DNA from: Pseudomonadota bacterium
GTDB lineage: Bacteria; Pseudomonadota; Gammaproteobacteria; Steroidobacterales; Steroidobacteraceae
DNA length: 64,000 bases
Direction: 5' to 3'
NCBI GenBank assembly: GCA_037200975.1
Contig: JBBCGI010000001.1
Coordinates: 434,001-498,000 of the forward strand
In this document: piece by piece, positions 29,331-37,892 of the stretch
Layout of the letters: every line of letters begins with the position of its first letter
Position numbering within the stretch: the first letter of the stretch is position 1
Program-made: the position numbers and the translations under genes
The notes under the pieces: generated by a model
What the model was told of the DNA's origin: nothing
Seen by the model: only the letters and a program-made list of their open reading frames with translations
The model's database searches: none

Positions 29331-30719
29331 CTAGCTATGCGCGAACAAACCGGTCAGATCGTTGAACAAGGCGACGCCCATGAGCAGCACCAGCAGCAGC
29401 AGGCCTGCCTGCTGCCCGACCATATAGGTGCGATCCGACAGCGGGCCGCCCTTGATCCACTCGGCAACCTGAAAAACGATCTGCCCGCCATCGAGAATCG
29501 GAATGGGCAACAGGTTCAGGAAGCCGAGCGACAACGACAGCAGCACGAGCAGCATGAGGAAGTTGCCCGCGCCGGCGCTCGCCGCGTCACCGGAATACTT
29601 GGCGATGGAAATGAAACCCGAGATGTTCTTGGTGGACACCTGGCCGGTGATCATGCGGACGAAGAATTTCGCCTGCGCGGCGGTCATCTGCCATGCCTTG
29701 GTCGCCGAGTAGGTGAGCGACTCCAGCGGCCCGAGATCGCTGTGGGTCCTCATCCCGGTGGGGATCGTCACGCTGACGTTCTTCGGCACCTCGACGCGGA
29801 TGCGGCCGATGGTCTTGCCATCGACGACTTCGCTCGTGGTGGTGAGATTCAACACCTTGTCGAGGCCGTCACGGCGTACGGTCAGGACCATCGCCTGGGC
29901 GGGCCGCGCGTTCACGTAGTCCATGAACTCGTTGAAGCTGCGGATCGGCGCGCCGTCGGCGCCGACGATCTGGTCGCCGGGCAACATGCCGGCTTTGGCT
30001 GCCGGCCCGTCCGCGATCACGTTGCCGACGATCGCCGGAACGCGCGGTACCCAGAACTGGAAACCAAGGCCCGAGTACAGGCGCTCCGGCTCGGTGAGCC
30101 GGTACCGCTCCGCCGCGTCGGGCACGGTGAGCGTCACGGTACGGTTGCGGCCATCGCTGCCGCGCACCTGCATGACTGCCTCGCCATCGTCGCTGACCGC
30201 GTCTAACAACCCGAACGACGCGTCGCCCTGGTCGAGCACGCGCGTGTTGTCGATGCTGAGGATCTCGTCGCCAACCTTGAGGCCGGCCCGCGCGGCAGGC
30301 GAAGCGGCGGTCACCTTGTCGACCTGGGCTTTCACGTGCGTGACGCCATTGACCCAGAACATGCCCCACAACACCGCCACGGCGAAGATGATGTTGGCGG
30401 CCGGCCCGGCCAGCATGACGAGGATGCGCGCCCACGGCGGGCGGCTTGCGAAAGCGCGCGGCAGGTCGGCGGGGGCGACCGCGCCGTCGCGTTCGTCGAG
30501 CATGCGCACGTAACCGCCGAGCGGCACGGCAGCGATGACGTATTCGGTGTAGTCGGGCGCACCGCCGACCTTTTTCAACAGGGGTTTGCCAAAACCCACC
30601 GAGAACCGCAGCACCTTGAAGCCGAGCTTGCGGGCCACCCAGAAATGGCCGAATTCGTGCACCGTGACGAGCAAGCTCACGGCAACGATGAACCAGAGGA
30701 CACTCCAGCCAATTTGCAT
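29331..30719 (-). CDS. rseP: RIP metalloprotease RseP
   Basis: Inner-membrane site-2 protease that cuts anti-sigma factor RseA in the sigma-E envelope-stress response. The 462-residue protein has the zinc motif HEFGH near residue 21 in TM1, a second metal-binding segment LNLLPIPILDGG near 400, and two PDZ domains between (about 125-210 and 215-310; GDQIVGADG marks the second). Four membrane helices are visible. It sits 39 bases upstream of bamA, whose folding state it helps monitor, and 9 after dxr. Confidence 0.97.
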   Translation of the reverse strand: MQIGWSVLWFIVAVSLLVTVHEFGHFWVARKLGFKVLRFSVGFGKPLLKKVGGAPDYTEYVIAAVPLGGYVRMLDERDGAVAPADLPRAFASRPPWARILVMLAGPAANIIFAVAVLWGMFWVNGVTHVKAQVDKVTAASPAARAGLKVGDEILSIDNTRVLDQGDASFGLLDAVSDDGEAVMQVRGSDGRNRTVTLTVPDAAERYRLTEPERLYSGLGFQFWVPRVPAIVGNVIADGPAAKAGMLPGDQIVGADGAPIRSFNEFMDYVNARPAQAMVLTVRRDGLDKVLNLTTTSEVVDGKTIGRIRVEVPKNVSVTIPTGMRTHSDLGPLESLTYSATKAWQMTAAQAKFFVRMITGQVSTKNISGFISIAKYSGDAASAGAGNFLMLLVLLSLSLGFLNLLPIPILDGGQIVFQVAEWIKGGPLSDRTYMVGQQAGLLLLVLLMGVALFNDLTGLFAHS

Positions 30720-30728
30720 CAGGCGTCC

Positions 30729-31922
30729 TTAAGCGTGAACGGCCCGGGGCCGGATAAGAGAGGAAGCGCGTTCGCGCGCTTCGGCGTCGGCCGCCAGCAC
30801 GTCGTCGAGATCGCGGATTTCGCCCCCCGAAGTGGTTGCCATCACCGACTCAATGACTGCCGGAATTCGCGCAAAGTTCAATCCGCCTTCCAGAAACGCC
30901 GACACAGCCACCTCGTTCGCGGCGTTAAGTGATGCCGGTCGCGAGCCTCCGGCGCGCGCGGCCTCCTGCGCCAGCCCCAGCGCCGGGAAGCGCCGCAGGT
31001 CCGGAGCCTCGAAACGCAGGGTTCCGACCTTGATGAGGTCGAGGGATTGTACACCGGAGGTCACGCGCTCCGGCCACGCCAGCGCATGGGCGATGGGAGT
31101 CCGCATGTCCGGGGCGCCTAACTGGGCGAGCACGGATCCGTCGATGTATTCCACCAGTGAGTGGACGATGCTCTCGCGGTGGATGAGCACCTCGACCTGC
31201 GAGGGCCGCACGTCGAACAGCAGGCAGGCCTCGATGAATTCGAGACCCTTGTTCATGAGCGTGGCCGAATCCACCGAAATCTTGCGGCCCATGACCCAGT
31301 TTGGATGCGCGCAGGCCTGCTCGGGTGTCACCTGTTCGAGGCGGCTGCGGTCCGCATCGAGGAATGGTCCGCCGGAGGCGGTCAACAGGATTCGCCGCAC
31401 GCCCGGCGGCGATTCGCCGCAGCGGGAGTCGCGCGGCAGGCACTGGAAGACCGCGTTGTGTTCGCTGTCGATGGGCAGCAGCGTCGCGCCGGAGGCGCGC
31501 ACCGCCTGCATCAGCAACGCACCCGCCATCACCAGCGACTCCTTGTTAGCCAGCAGCAGGCGTTTGCCCGCGCGCGCAGCGGCCAGCGTGGAACGCAAAC
31601 CCGCGGCGCCGACGATGGCTGCCATGACGCTATGCACTTCGGGCAACGCGGCGATCTCCACCAGTGCATCGGCGCCGCCGAGCACGCGCGTGGGCGCGCC
31701 ACGTGCGCGCAACGCCTGCTCGAGACGGGTGGTGAACGTGGTGTCTGCCAGCGCCGCGTACGGCACCGAGAAGCGGCTGCACTGTTCGGCAAGCTTCTCG
31801 ACGTTGCGATTCGCGCCGAGTGCGACGACGTGAAAACGCTCGGGATGCCGCGCGATCACGTCGAGCGTGTGTTCACCCACCGACCCGGTGGAACCGAGGA
31901 TGGCAACACCCTGAAGACTCAT
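30729..31922 (-). CDS. dxr: 1-deoxy-D-xylulose 5-phosphate reductoisomerase
   Basis: Converts DXP to MEP, the first committed step of the non-mevalonate isoprenoid pathway, using NADPH and a divalent metal. The 397-residue protein shows the Rossmann start [28 protein letters not shown], the metal/substrate block [14 protein letters not shown], and [23 protein letters not shown] split across its core domain. Spacing is 10 bases after cdsA. Undecaprenyl synthase (uppS) upstream uses the products of this pathway. Confidence 0.98.
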   Translation of the reverse strand: MSLQGVAILGSTGSVGEHTLDVIARHPERFHVVALGANRNVEKLAEQCSRFSVPYAALADTTFTTRLEQALRARGAPTRVLGGADALVEIAALPEVHSVMAAIVGAAGLRSTLAAARAGKRLLLANKESLVMAGALLMQAVRASGATLLPIDSEHNAVFQCLPRDSRCGESPPGVRRILLTASGGPFLDADRSRLEQVTPEQACAHPNWVMGRKISVDSATLMNKGLEFIEACLLFDVRPSQVEVLIHRESIVHSLVEYIDGSVLAQLGAPDMRTPIAHALAWPERVTSGVQSLDLIKVGTLRFEAPDLRRFPALGLAQEAARAGGSRPASLNAANEVAVSAFLEGGLNFARIPAVIESVMATTSGGEIRDLDDVLAADAEARERASSLIRPRAVHA

Positions 31923-31932
31923 GGGCGCAGGC

Positions 31933-32751
31933 TCATGGAATGGCCTTGAGCGCCATCAACGCAAACACTAGGGCGGGCGCGGCCGCCGTGACGCTGTCGA
32001 TGCGATCGAGCATGCCACCGTGGCCCGGGAAAACGCTGCCACTGTCCTTGAGACCCACGGCCCGCTTCAACATGCTTTCCGTCAGGTCACCGACGATGGA
32101 CAACGCCGCGACGGCGATGCAAGTAGTCACGAACGGCCACACATCGGCCACCGCGAGATATCGATTGAGCCACGTGGCGCCAATCCACGCGACGATGCCG
32201 CTGGTGATGACGCCGCCGATGACACCTTCCCAGGTCTTCTTCGGCGAGACACGCGGCGCCAGCGGCACGCGGCCGAACCACCGGCCGGCGAAGAACGCGC
32301 CAGTGTCCGCCGCCCACACCAGCGCCAGCGTGAACAACACCCAGTACGTGCTGCCCGTGGTGAAAATCACATAGACCAGCGCGAGCCAGCACGGCACGAG
32401 CGAGAACACACCGGCGAGCGCGGCCGAGACCGGGTTGACGCGCGCGGGCGCGAGACTCACCCACAAAAACGCGGCCATCCACCAGAGCATGGCGATCGTC
32501 ATGACCAGGTGCACGAAACCGGGCGAGGTCGAATTGAAATGTAAACAGGCGAGCAGCGCCAGCGCGATGACAGCGGTGAAGGCGGCGCGGGAGGCATAAC
32601 CACCCTTGCCGATGAAGGCCGCCCACTCCCACGCGCCCACCAGCACCAGCACGGTGACGAGCCAGACGGTGGCGATGGAGGGCAGCCCGAGCATGACGCC
32701 CAGCAGCACCGCAACGAGCACGATCGCGGTGATGACGCGTTGTTTAAGCAC
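31933..32751 (-). CDS. cdsA: phosphatidate cytidylyltransferase (CDP-diglyceride synthase)
   Basis: Makes CDP-diacylglycerol from phosphatidate and CTP for phospholipid synthesis. The 272-residue integral membrane protein has about eight hydrophobic helices and the CDP-transferase signature near the C-terminus ([18 protein letters not shown], then LDRIDS). GTG 32751 is the start: it gives [13 protein letters not shown] and an 8-base overlap with uppS. Longer readings in the same frame would be antisense-like shadow of uppS. It consumes CTP from PyrG. Confidence 0.95.
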   Translation of the reverse strand: MLKQRVITAIVLVAVLLGVMLGLPSIATVWLVTVLVLVGAWEWAAFIGKGGYASRAAFTAVIALALLACLHFNSTSPGFVHLVMTIAMLWWMAAFLWVSLAPARVNPVSAALAGVFSLVPCWLALVYVIFTTGSTYWVLFTLALVWAADTGAFFAGRWFGRVPLAPRVSPKKTWEGVIGGVITSGIVAWIGATWLNRYLAVADVWPFVTTCIAVAALSIVGDLTESMLKRAVGLKDSGSVFPGHGGMLDRIDSVTAAAPALVFALMALKAIP

Positions 32752-33484
32752 GCGTGGCAGCCTCGGCCGGATCGCGGACCTGTTCGCGTGTGAGCCCGAA
32801 GCGGCGCTCGCGATGGGCGAACGAGGCCAGCGCGGCTTCCAGTTGCGGCACGTCGAAATCGGGCCACAAGGTGTCGCAGACGTGGATCTCGGTGTACGCG
32901 AGGTTCCACAAAAGGAAATTGCTGATGCGGTGATCGCCACCGGTGCGGATGAACAGATCGGGATCCTCGATGCCGCCGAGCGCGAGCTCGCGCGAGAAGC
33001 GTTCCTCGTCGATGGCCTCGGCACTCAACGCGCCGCTCGCGACCTGGGCGGCAAGCTTGCGCGCCGCCTGCAGGATGTCCCAGCGCCCGCCGTAACTCAC
33101 GGCCACCTGCAGTTTGAGCCCGGAGTTGCCGGCGGTGAGCTCCTCGCTGGCCGCCATGCGCGACTGCAGTTTGACGCTGAGCGCGTGCCGGTCGCCGATG
33201 AAACGCAGGCGTACCTGGTTCTTGTGCAGGTCCGCGACTTCACGATCGATGGCATCGAGGAACAGCTGCATGATGCTGCTCACCTCGACCGTGGGCCGTT
33301 GCCAGTTCTCGCTGGAGAAGGCGAACAGCGTGAGCGCGCCAACACCGCGGCGGGCGCACTCTTCTATACACATGCGCACCGGGCGCACGCCTTCCTTGTG
33401 GCCGGCATGGCGCGGCTGGCCGCGCGCCTCGGCCCACCTGCCGTTGCCGTCCATGATGATCGCGATGTGTTTTGGAATGTTCAC
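32744..33484 (-). CDS. uppS: polyprenyl diphosphate synthase (undecaprenyl diphosphate synthase)
   Basis: Cis-prenyltransferase that makes the undecaprenyl carrier for peptidoglycan and O-antigen synthesis. The 246-residue protein begins MNIPKHIAIIMDGNGRWAEA, with the catalytic aspartate in MDGNGRWA, LTLFAFSSENWQRP, and the C-terminal IRTGGDHRISNFLLWN and ELYFTD-like segments. Length fits UppS. It follows frr by 27 bases and overlaps cdsA. Confidence 0.97.
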   Translation of the reverse strand: MNIPKHIAIIMDGNGRWAEARGQPRHAGHKEGVRPVRMCIEECARRGVGALTLFAFSSENWQRPTVEVSSIMQLFLDAIDREVADLHKNQVRLRFIGDRHALSVKLQSRMAASEELTAGNSGLKLQVAVSYGGRWDILQAARKLAAQVASGALSAEAIDEERFSRELALGGIEDPDLFIRTGGDHRISNFLLWNLAYTEIHVCDTLWPDFDVPQLEAALASFAHRERRFGLTREQVRDPAEAATRA

Positions 33485-33511
33485 GAGGAAACCGTGCCGC
33501 GGCCGCCCCGC

Positions 33512-34069
33512 TCACACCTGCATGATTTCCTTTTCCTTCGCCGCCAGCTGCGCATCGATGTCGCCGATGTATTTGTCGGTGAGCTTCTGGATGTCGACTT
33601 CGGCCTTCTTTTCGTCGTCCTGCGTGATCAGCTTTTCCTTGAGCGCCTCTTTGACGTCGGCGATCACGTCGCGGCGCACGTTGCGCACGGCGACGCGGGC
33701 ATTTTCGGCGTCCGCGCGCACCACCTTGGTGATGTCCTTGCGGCGCTCTTCGGTCAACGGCGGCAGCGGGATGCGGATGACGGTGCCGGCGCTGATCGGA
33801 TTGAGCCCGAGATCCGCCTTGTGAATGGCCTTCTCGATGGCCTGCACCATGCTCTTTTCCCACGGCGACACCACCAGCGTGCGCGCGTCCTCGACGCTGA
33901 TGTTGGCCACCTGCTTGAGCGGGGTGTCGGTGCCGTAGTAGTCGACCTTCATGTTCTCGATGAGCGAGGGATGCGCGCGCCCGGTGCGCATCTTCTTGAG
34001 ATCAGCCTGGAAGTTCTCGACGCACTTGCCCATGCGGGTGACTGCGTCCTTCTTGATGTCGTCTAACAT
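33512..34069 (-). CDS. frr: ribosome recycling factor
   Basis: Splits post-termination ribosomes together with EF-G. The 185-residue protein has normal length and the tRNA-like two-domain layout, with KMRTGRAHPSLIENMKVDYYG and the VKALTEERRKD-like segment PLTEERRKDITKVV. It begins 25 bases after pyrH, in the conserved rpsB-tsf-pyrH-frr order. Confidence 0.98.
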   Translation of the reverse strand: MLDDIKKDAVTRMGKCVENFQADLKKMRTGRAHPSLIENMKVDYYGTDTPLKQVANISVEDARTLVVSPWEKSMVQAIEKAIHKADLGLNPISAGTVIRIPLPPLTEERRKDITKVVRADAENARVAVRNVRRDVIADVKEALKEKLITQDDEKKAEVDIQKLTDKYIGDIDAQLAAKEKEIMQV

Positions 34070-34094
34070 TGTTGCGATCCCTCTAACTTCTCGT

Positions 34095-34814
34095 TCAGTC
34101 GCTGGTGACGACCGTGCCGATGTCGTCGCCGCGCACCACGCGCGGCAGGTCGCCGGCGTTGTTCAGGTTGAACACCTGCAGCGGCATGCGGTTGTCGCGG
34201 CACATGACGATGGCGGTCGCGTCCATCACATTGAGGCGGTCCGCCAGCACCTTGTCGTAGGTGAGCGTCGCGTAACGTTTCGCACCGGGGTTCTTCATCG
34301 GATCCGAGTCGTAGATGCCGTTGACCTTGGTGGCCTTGAGCAACACGTCGGCTTCGATCTCGATGGCGCGCAGCGCGGCCGCGCTGTCGGTGGTGAAGTA
34401 CGGGTTGCCCGTTCCGGCGGCAAAGATGACGATGCGGCCCTTCTCGAGGTGGCGCATCGCGCGGCGGCGAATATAGTCCTCGCACACCTGATTGATGCGG
34501 ATCGCGCTCTGCACACGCGCGGTGCCACCCAGGCGTTCGATGGCGTCCTGCATCGCGAGCGCATTCATGACGGTCGCGAGCATGCCCATGTAGTCGCCGG
34601 TGGAGCGGTCGAGCCCCGCCTTCGCAAGCCCCGCGCCGCGAAAGATGTTGCCGCCGCCGATGACGCAGGCCACCTGCACGCCTGAGCGCTGGATCTCGAG
34701 CACTTCACCGGCAATACGCGTGAGCACCAGGGGATCGATGCCGAAGTCGGTCGTGCCCATCAGAGCCTCGCCCGAGAGCTTGACCAGGATGCGTTGGTAT
34801 CGGCCGGCGGTCAT
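34095..34814 (-). CDS. pyrH: UMP kinase
   Basis: Phosphorylates UMP to UDP; hexameric and regulated by GTP/UTP in most bacteria. The 239-residue amino-acid-kinase-fold protein shows [12 protein letters not shown] at the start, [10 protein letters not shown], the [17 protein letters not shown] motif and the DGVYDSDP-type [12 protein letters not shown] segment. It is separated from tsf by a terminator and from frr by 25 bases. It supplies the UTP used by the pyrG product. Confidence 0.98.
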   Translation of the reverse strand: MTAGRYQRILVKLSGEALMGTTDFGIDPLVLTRIAGEVLEIQRSGVQVACVIGGGNIFRGAGLAKAGLDRSTGDYMGMLATVMNALAMQDAIERLGGTARVQSAIRINQVCEDYIRRRAMRHLEKGRIVIFAAGTGNPYFTTDSAAALRAIEIEADVLLKATKVNGIYDSDPMKNPGAKRYATLTYDKVLADRLNVMDATAIVMCRDNRMPLQVFNLNNAGDLPRVVRGDDIGTVVTSD

Positions 34815-34861
34815 GGGTGGCGATTTCCTCTGTTGCGAAGCGTGCGCACTTTGCCATAAAG

Positions 34862-34886
34862 AAAACCCCGCGGAAGGCGGGGTTTT
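34862..34886 (-). terminator. intrinsic terminator after tsf
   Basis: Perfect 10-bp stem AAAACCCCGC / GCGGGGTTTT with a GGAAG loop, 11 bases beyond the tsf stop codon. Followed by T-rich sequence on the minus strand; the symmetry would allow it to work in both directions. It separates rpsB-tsf from pyrH-frr transcription. Confidence 0.9.
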
Positions 34887-34896
34887 CGGGATCGCA

Positions 34897-35829
34897 TCAG
34901 TGCTTCGTCGGCGGGTCGGACTTGTCGTCCTTTTTGGTGGCGGCTTTGACCTGCTCCATGACCTCGTTTGCGAAGTCGCCCTGCTTCTTCTCGATGCCGG
35001 CGCCTACTTCGACTCGCTCGAAGCCCTTCACGCTGGCCTTGTTCTTCTGCAGCAGCTTCTCGATCGTCAGATCGCCGTCTTTGACGAACACCTGGCCGGT
35101 GAGCGCGAATTCGTTGATCGACTTGCGCAGGCGTCCTTCCACGATCTTGGCGAGGATCTCGGCCGGCTTGCTCGCGTTGGCGGGCTCGCCCTTCGCCTTC
35201 TCGGTCTCGATCTCGCGTTCCTTCGCCACGAGGTCGGCCGGCGCATCGGCCGGCGTCAGGTAACGCGGGCTGGCCGCCACCACCTGCATTGCGAGGTCCC
35301 GCGCCAGTTCCGCATCGCCGCCTTCGACGGCCACCAGGGCGGCCTTCTTGTTGTCGGTGTGCACGTAGGAACCGACCACGGTCGGCGCCGTCACGAGCAC
35401 CACGCGACGCACGGTGAGGTTCTCGCCGAGTTTGGCGATCAAGGCGCGACGCTTCTCGTCGACCGTCTCACCGCTGCCGAGCTTGAGGCTGTTCACGACC
35501 TCGATGCTGGCCGCGCCGGCCGCGAGCGCGACCTTCGCGACTTCGTTGGCGAAGCCGCGGAAGTCGTCGCCACGCGCGACGAAATCCGTCTCGCTGTTCA
35601 CTTCGACCAGCACCCCGGTCTTGCCGTCGGCGGATTTCTCCACCACGACCACGCCTTCGGCGGCGATACGCGAGGCCTTCTTGTCGGCCTTCGCGAGACC
35701 CGACTTGCGCATGTTCTCGGCGGCCGCGTCGAGATCGCCATTGGTTTCGACCAGTGCCTTCTTGCACTCCATCATGCCGGCGCCGGTGCGTTCACGCAGC
35801 TGTTTGACCGCGTCTGCAGTAATTGTCAT
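34897..35829 (-). CDS. tsf: elongation factor Ts
   Basis: Nucleotide exchange factor for EF-Tu. The 310-residue protein begins [20 protein letters not shown] (UBA-like domain; [12 protein letters not shown]), with the core signature [13 protein letters not shown] near 83. Length is slightly above the E. coli protein (283), through loops and a Lys/Asp-rich C-terminal tail. It is 27 bases after rpsB and is followed by a terminator. Confidence 0.98.
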   Translation of the reverse strand: MTITADAVKQLRERTGAGMMECKKALVETNGDLDAAAENMRKSGLAKADKKASRIAAEGVVVVEKSADGKTGVLVEVNSETDFVARGDDFRGFANEVAKVALAAGAASIEVVNSLKLGSGETVDEKRRALIAKLGENLTVRRVVLVTAPTVVGSYVHTDNKKAALVAVEGGDAELARDLAMQVVAASPRYLTPADAPADLVAKEREIETEKAKGEPANASKPAEILAKIVEGRLRKSINEFALTGQVFVKDGDLTIEKLLQKNKASVKGFERVEVGAGIEKKQGDFANEVMEQVKAATKKDDKSDPPTKH

Positions 35830-35856
35830 TAAACGTTCCTCAAACTAGTTAGGCAC

Positions 35857-36864
35857 TCAGCCGCGGCGCGGACCGCCGCCGCCGCCACGACCACGGCTCG
35901 GCGGGTTGCCGGTGCCGGTGCGCGAGCGGCCGGCGCTGGCCGTCGCGCTGCGCGGAGCGGCTTCGCCGGTATCCGTGAACACGGCCGGATCGGCGCCGTC
36001 ATCGGGCTCGGCCGCGACACTGGCCACCACCGGACGACGACCGCGGGTCGCGGTGTTCGCCGGACGGCGGTTGCGCACCGGGGCCGGAGGCCGCGGCGCG
36101 GCGCTGCGGGCGCCCTTCTTGCGCGGATTGCCGTTCTCGTCGAGCTCGACGAATTCGTCTTCGCCCACGACCACGGCCGGAGCCTGCGAGCGGCCTTCGA
36201 TGACCGCGTCGGCAATGCCGGTCGCGTACAGCGAGATGGCGCGCATGGCGTCATCGTTGCCGGGGATGACGTAGTCGACGCTGTCCGGAGCGCAGTTGGT
36301 ATCGACCACCGCGACCACCGGAATGCCGAGCTTCTTGGCTTCGAGGATGGCGATTTCCTCGTGACCGACGTCGATGATGAAGATGACGTCCGGGGGCGAT
36401 TCCATCAGCTTGATGCCGCCCAGGCTCTTCTCGAGCTTGTCCTTCTCACGGCGCATCATCGTGGCTTCCTTCTTGCCACGCTTGCCGAGCGTGCCGTTTT
36501 CGGACATCTCGGTGAGGTCCATCAGGCGCTTGATCGAGCCGCGGATGGTCTTGAAATTGGTGAGCATGCCGCCAAGCCAGCGCTGGTTGACGTAGGGCAT
36601 CTCGCAACGCTTGGCTTCTTTCTCGACCGCGTCGCGGGCGGAACGTTTGGTGCCGACGAACAGCACTTTGCCGCCGTCCGCTACAACGCTCTTTACGAAC
36701 CCCGCCGCTTCCGCGTACATGGGCTGCGTCTTTTCGAGGTTGATGATATGAATCTTGTTTCTTTCGCCGAAAATGTACTGAGCCATCTTCGGGTTCCAGA
36801 AGCGGGTCTGGTGTCCAAAATGGACGCCCGCTTCCAGCATTTGTCGCATAGACACGCTGGCCAT
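35857..36864 (-). CDS. rpsB: 30S ribosomal protein S2 with long C-terminal extension
   Basis: Small-subunit ribosomal protein. Residues 1 to about 228 are a normal S2: [20 protein letters not shown], then [16 protein letters not shown] and IGIPVV-type [16 protein letters not shown]. The chain then continues for about 105 residues, far beyond the usual roughly 240: an acidic patch ([12 protein letters not shown]), then Arg/Pro/Ala/Gly-rich sequence ending in [13 protein letters not shown]. This tail looks disordered and basic. ATG 36864 has AAGGAG upstream; a TTG just before it is ignored. A structured leader precedes it. Confidence 0.96.
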   Translation of the reverse strand: MASVSMRQMLEAGVHFGHQTRFWNPKMAQYIFGERNKIHIINLEKTQPMYAEAAGFVKSVVADGGKVLFVGTKRSARDAVEKEAKRCEMPYVNQRWLGGMLTNFKTIRGSIKRLMDLTEMSENGTLGKRGKKEATMMRREKDKLEKSLGGIKLMESPPDVIFIIDVGHEEIAILEAKKLGIPVVAVVDTNCAPDSVDYVIPGNDDAMRAISLYATGIADAVIEGRSQAPAVVVGEDEFVELDENGNPRKKGARSAAPRPPAPVRNRRPANTATRGRRPVVASVAAEPDDGADPAVFTDTGEAAPRSATASAGRSRTGTGNPPSRGRGGGGGPRRG

Positions 36865-36900
36865 CAAAGTCTCCTTGGTGGGTTAAGCCTCCGCAGCGCC

Positions 36901-36983
36901 CGAGTGGATATCCATTGCCGATCTGCAAGCAGATCGATCGCCGGACACCCATCCACTCGTTATGCCGATTGCCTGGAGAGGCA
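36901..36983 (-). promoter_or_regulatory. structured rpsB leader (probable S2 autoregulatory mRNA element)
   Basis: The leader between promoter and rpsB contains a 9-bp long-range stem (36901-36909 with 36951-36959, CGAGTGGAT/ATCCACTCG), an inner GATCTGC/GCAGATC stem (36920-36935) and an upstream TGCCT/AGGCA hairpin with GGAG loop (36970-36983). S2 autoregulation through a leader is known in Escherichia coli; that this one does the same is inference. Confidence 0.55.
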
Positions 36984-37041
36984 GGTTCGGCAGGCACACG
37001 CGTGTGGTTTAGATGAGTTTCATTGCCAAAAAAGGCCGCGC

Positions 37042-37070
37042 TTTATACCATTTGTTCCCCGTCAAAACAA
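37042..37070 (-). promoter_or_regulatory. probable rpsB promoter
   Basis: On the minus strand TTGTTT (37070-37065) and TATAAA (37047-37042) are separated by 17 bases, ahead of the structured rpsB leader. The AT-rich tract stands out locally. Confidence 0.55.
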
Positions 37071-37091
37071 CGCCTTACGAAGGTGCACTTC

Positions 37092-37892
37092 ATGGACTCC
37101 CTCGTGAGCCGACACATCTCTATTAAGTCCTTAGGCGAACAGGAAAAAATGCGCGTCGCCGGGCGCCTGGCGGCCGAGGTTCTCGACATGATCGGCGAGC
37201 ACGTGAAGCCCGGGGTCACCACCGAAGAGCTCGATCGGCTGTGTTTCGAGCACATCACGCAAGTGCAGAAATCCATCCCGGCCAACGTGAATTACCGCGG
37301 CTTCCCGAAGACCATCTGCTCGTCGGTGAACCACGTGGTGTGTCACGGCATTCCGAACGACAAGGCGCTCAAATCCGGCGACATCGTGAACATCGACGTC
37401 ACGGTGATCCGCGACGGCTTCCATGGCGACACCAGCCGCATGTACTACGTGGGCAAACCCGCCCTGCCCGCGCAGCGGCTCGCGGAGACCACCTGGGAAG
37501 CCATGTGGCGCGGCATCGAACAGGTGCGCCCGGGCGCGCGCCTCGGCGACATCGGCCACGCGATCCAGACCTTCGTCGAGGAACGCAATTTCTCGGTGGT
37601 GCGCGAATACTGCGGCCACGGCATCGGCCGCGTGTATCACGAGGATCCGCAGGTCCTGCACTACGGCGAGGCGGGCACGGGTGACGAGTTGAAGGCCGGC
37701 ATGACCTTCACGATCGAACCGATGGTCAACGCCGGCAAGCGGCACGTAAGATTGTTAGGCGACGGCTGGACGGTGGTCACCAAGGACCATTCATTGTCGG
37801 CGCAATGGGAGCACACGATATTGGTCACGGAAAACGGCTTCGAAGTCCTCACCCTCGGCGCGCTCAGCAAGCGCCCGGCCGCCTCTAACTAG
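37092..37892 (+). CDS. map: type I methionine aminopeptidase
   Basis: Removes the N-terminal methionine of new proteins. The 266-residue protein has the five metal ligands of the pita-bread fold in order: Asp in VNIDVTVI, Asp in FHGDTSRMY, His in EYCGHGIGR, Glu in FTIEPMV, and Glu near WEHTILV. ATG 37092 is preferred (GAAGGTG upstream and the usual MDSLVSRHISIKSLGEQEKMR-type N-terminus); in-frame codons upstream overlap the divergent promoter. It diverges from rpsB, as in E. coli, and glnD starts immediately after its stop. Confidence 0.96.
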   Translation: MDSLVSRHISIKSLGEQEKMRVAGRLAAEVLDMIGEHVKPGVTTEELDRLCFEHITQVQKSIPANVNYRGFPKTICSSVNHVVCHGIPNDKALKSGDIVNIDVTVIRDGFHGDTSRMYYVGKPALPAQRLAETTWEAMWRGIEQVRPGARLGDIGHAIQTFVEERNFSVVREYCGHGIGRVYHEDPQVLHYGEAGTGDELKAGMTFTIEPMVNAGKRHVRLLGDGWTVVTKDHSLSAQWEHTILVTENGFEVLTLGALSKRPAASN

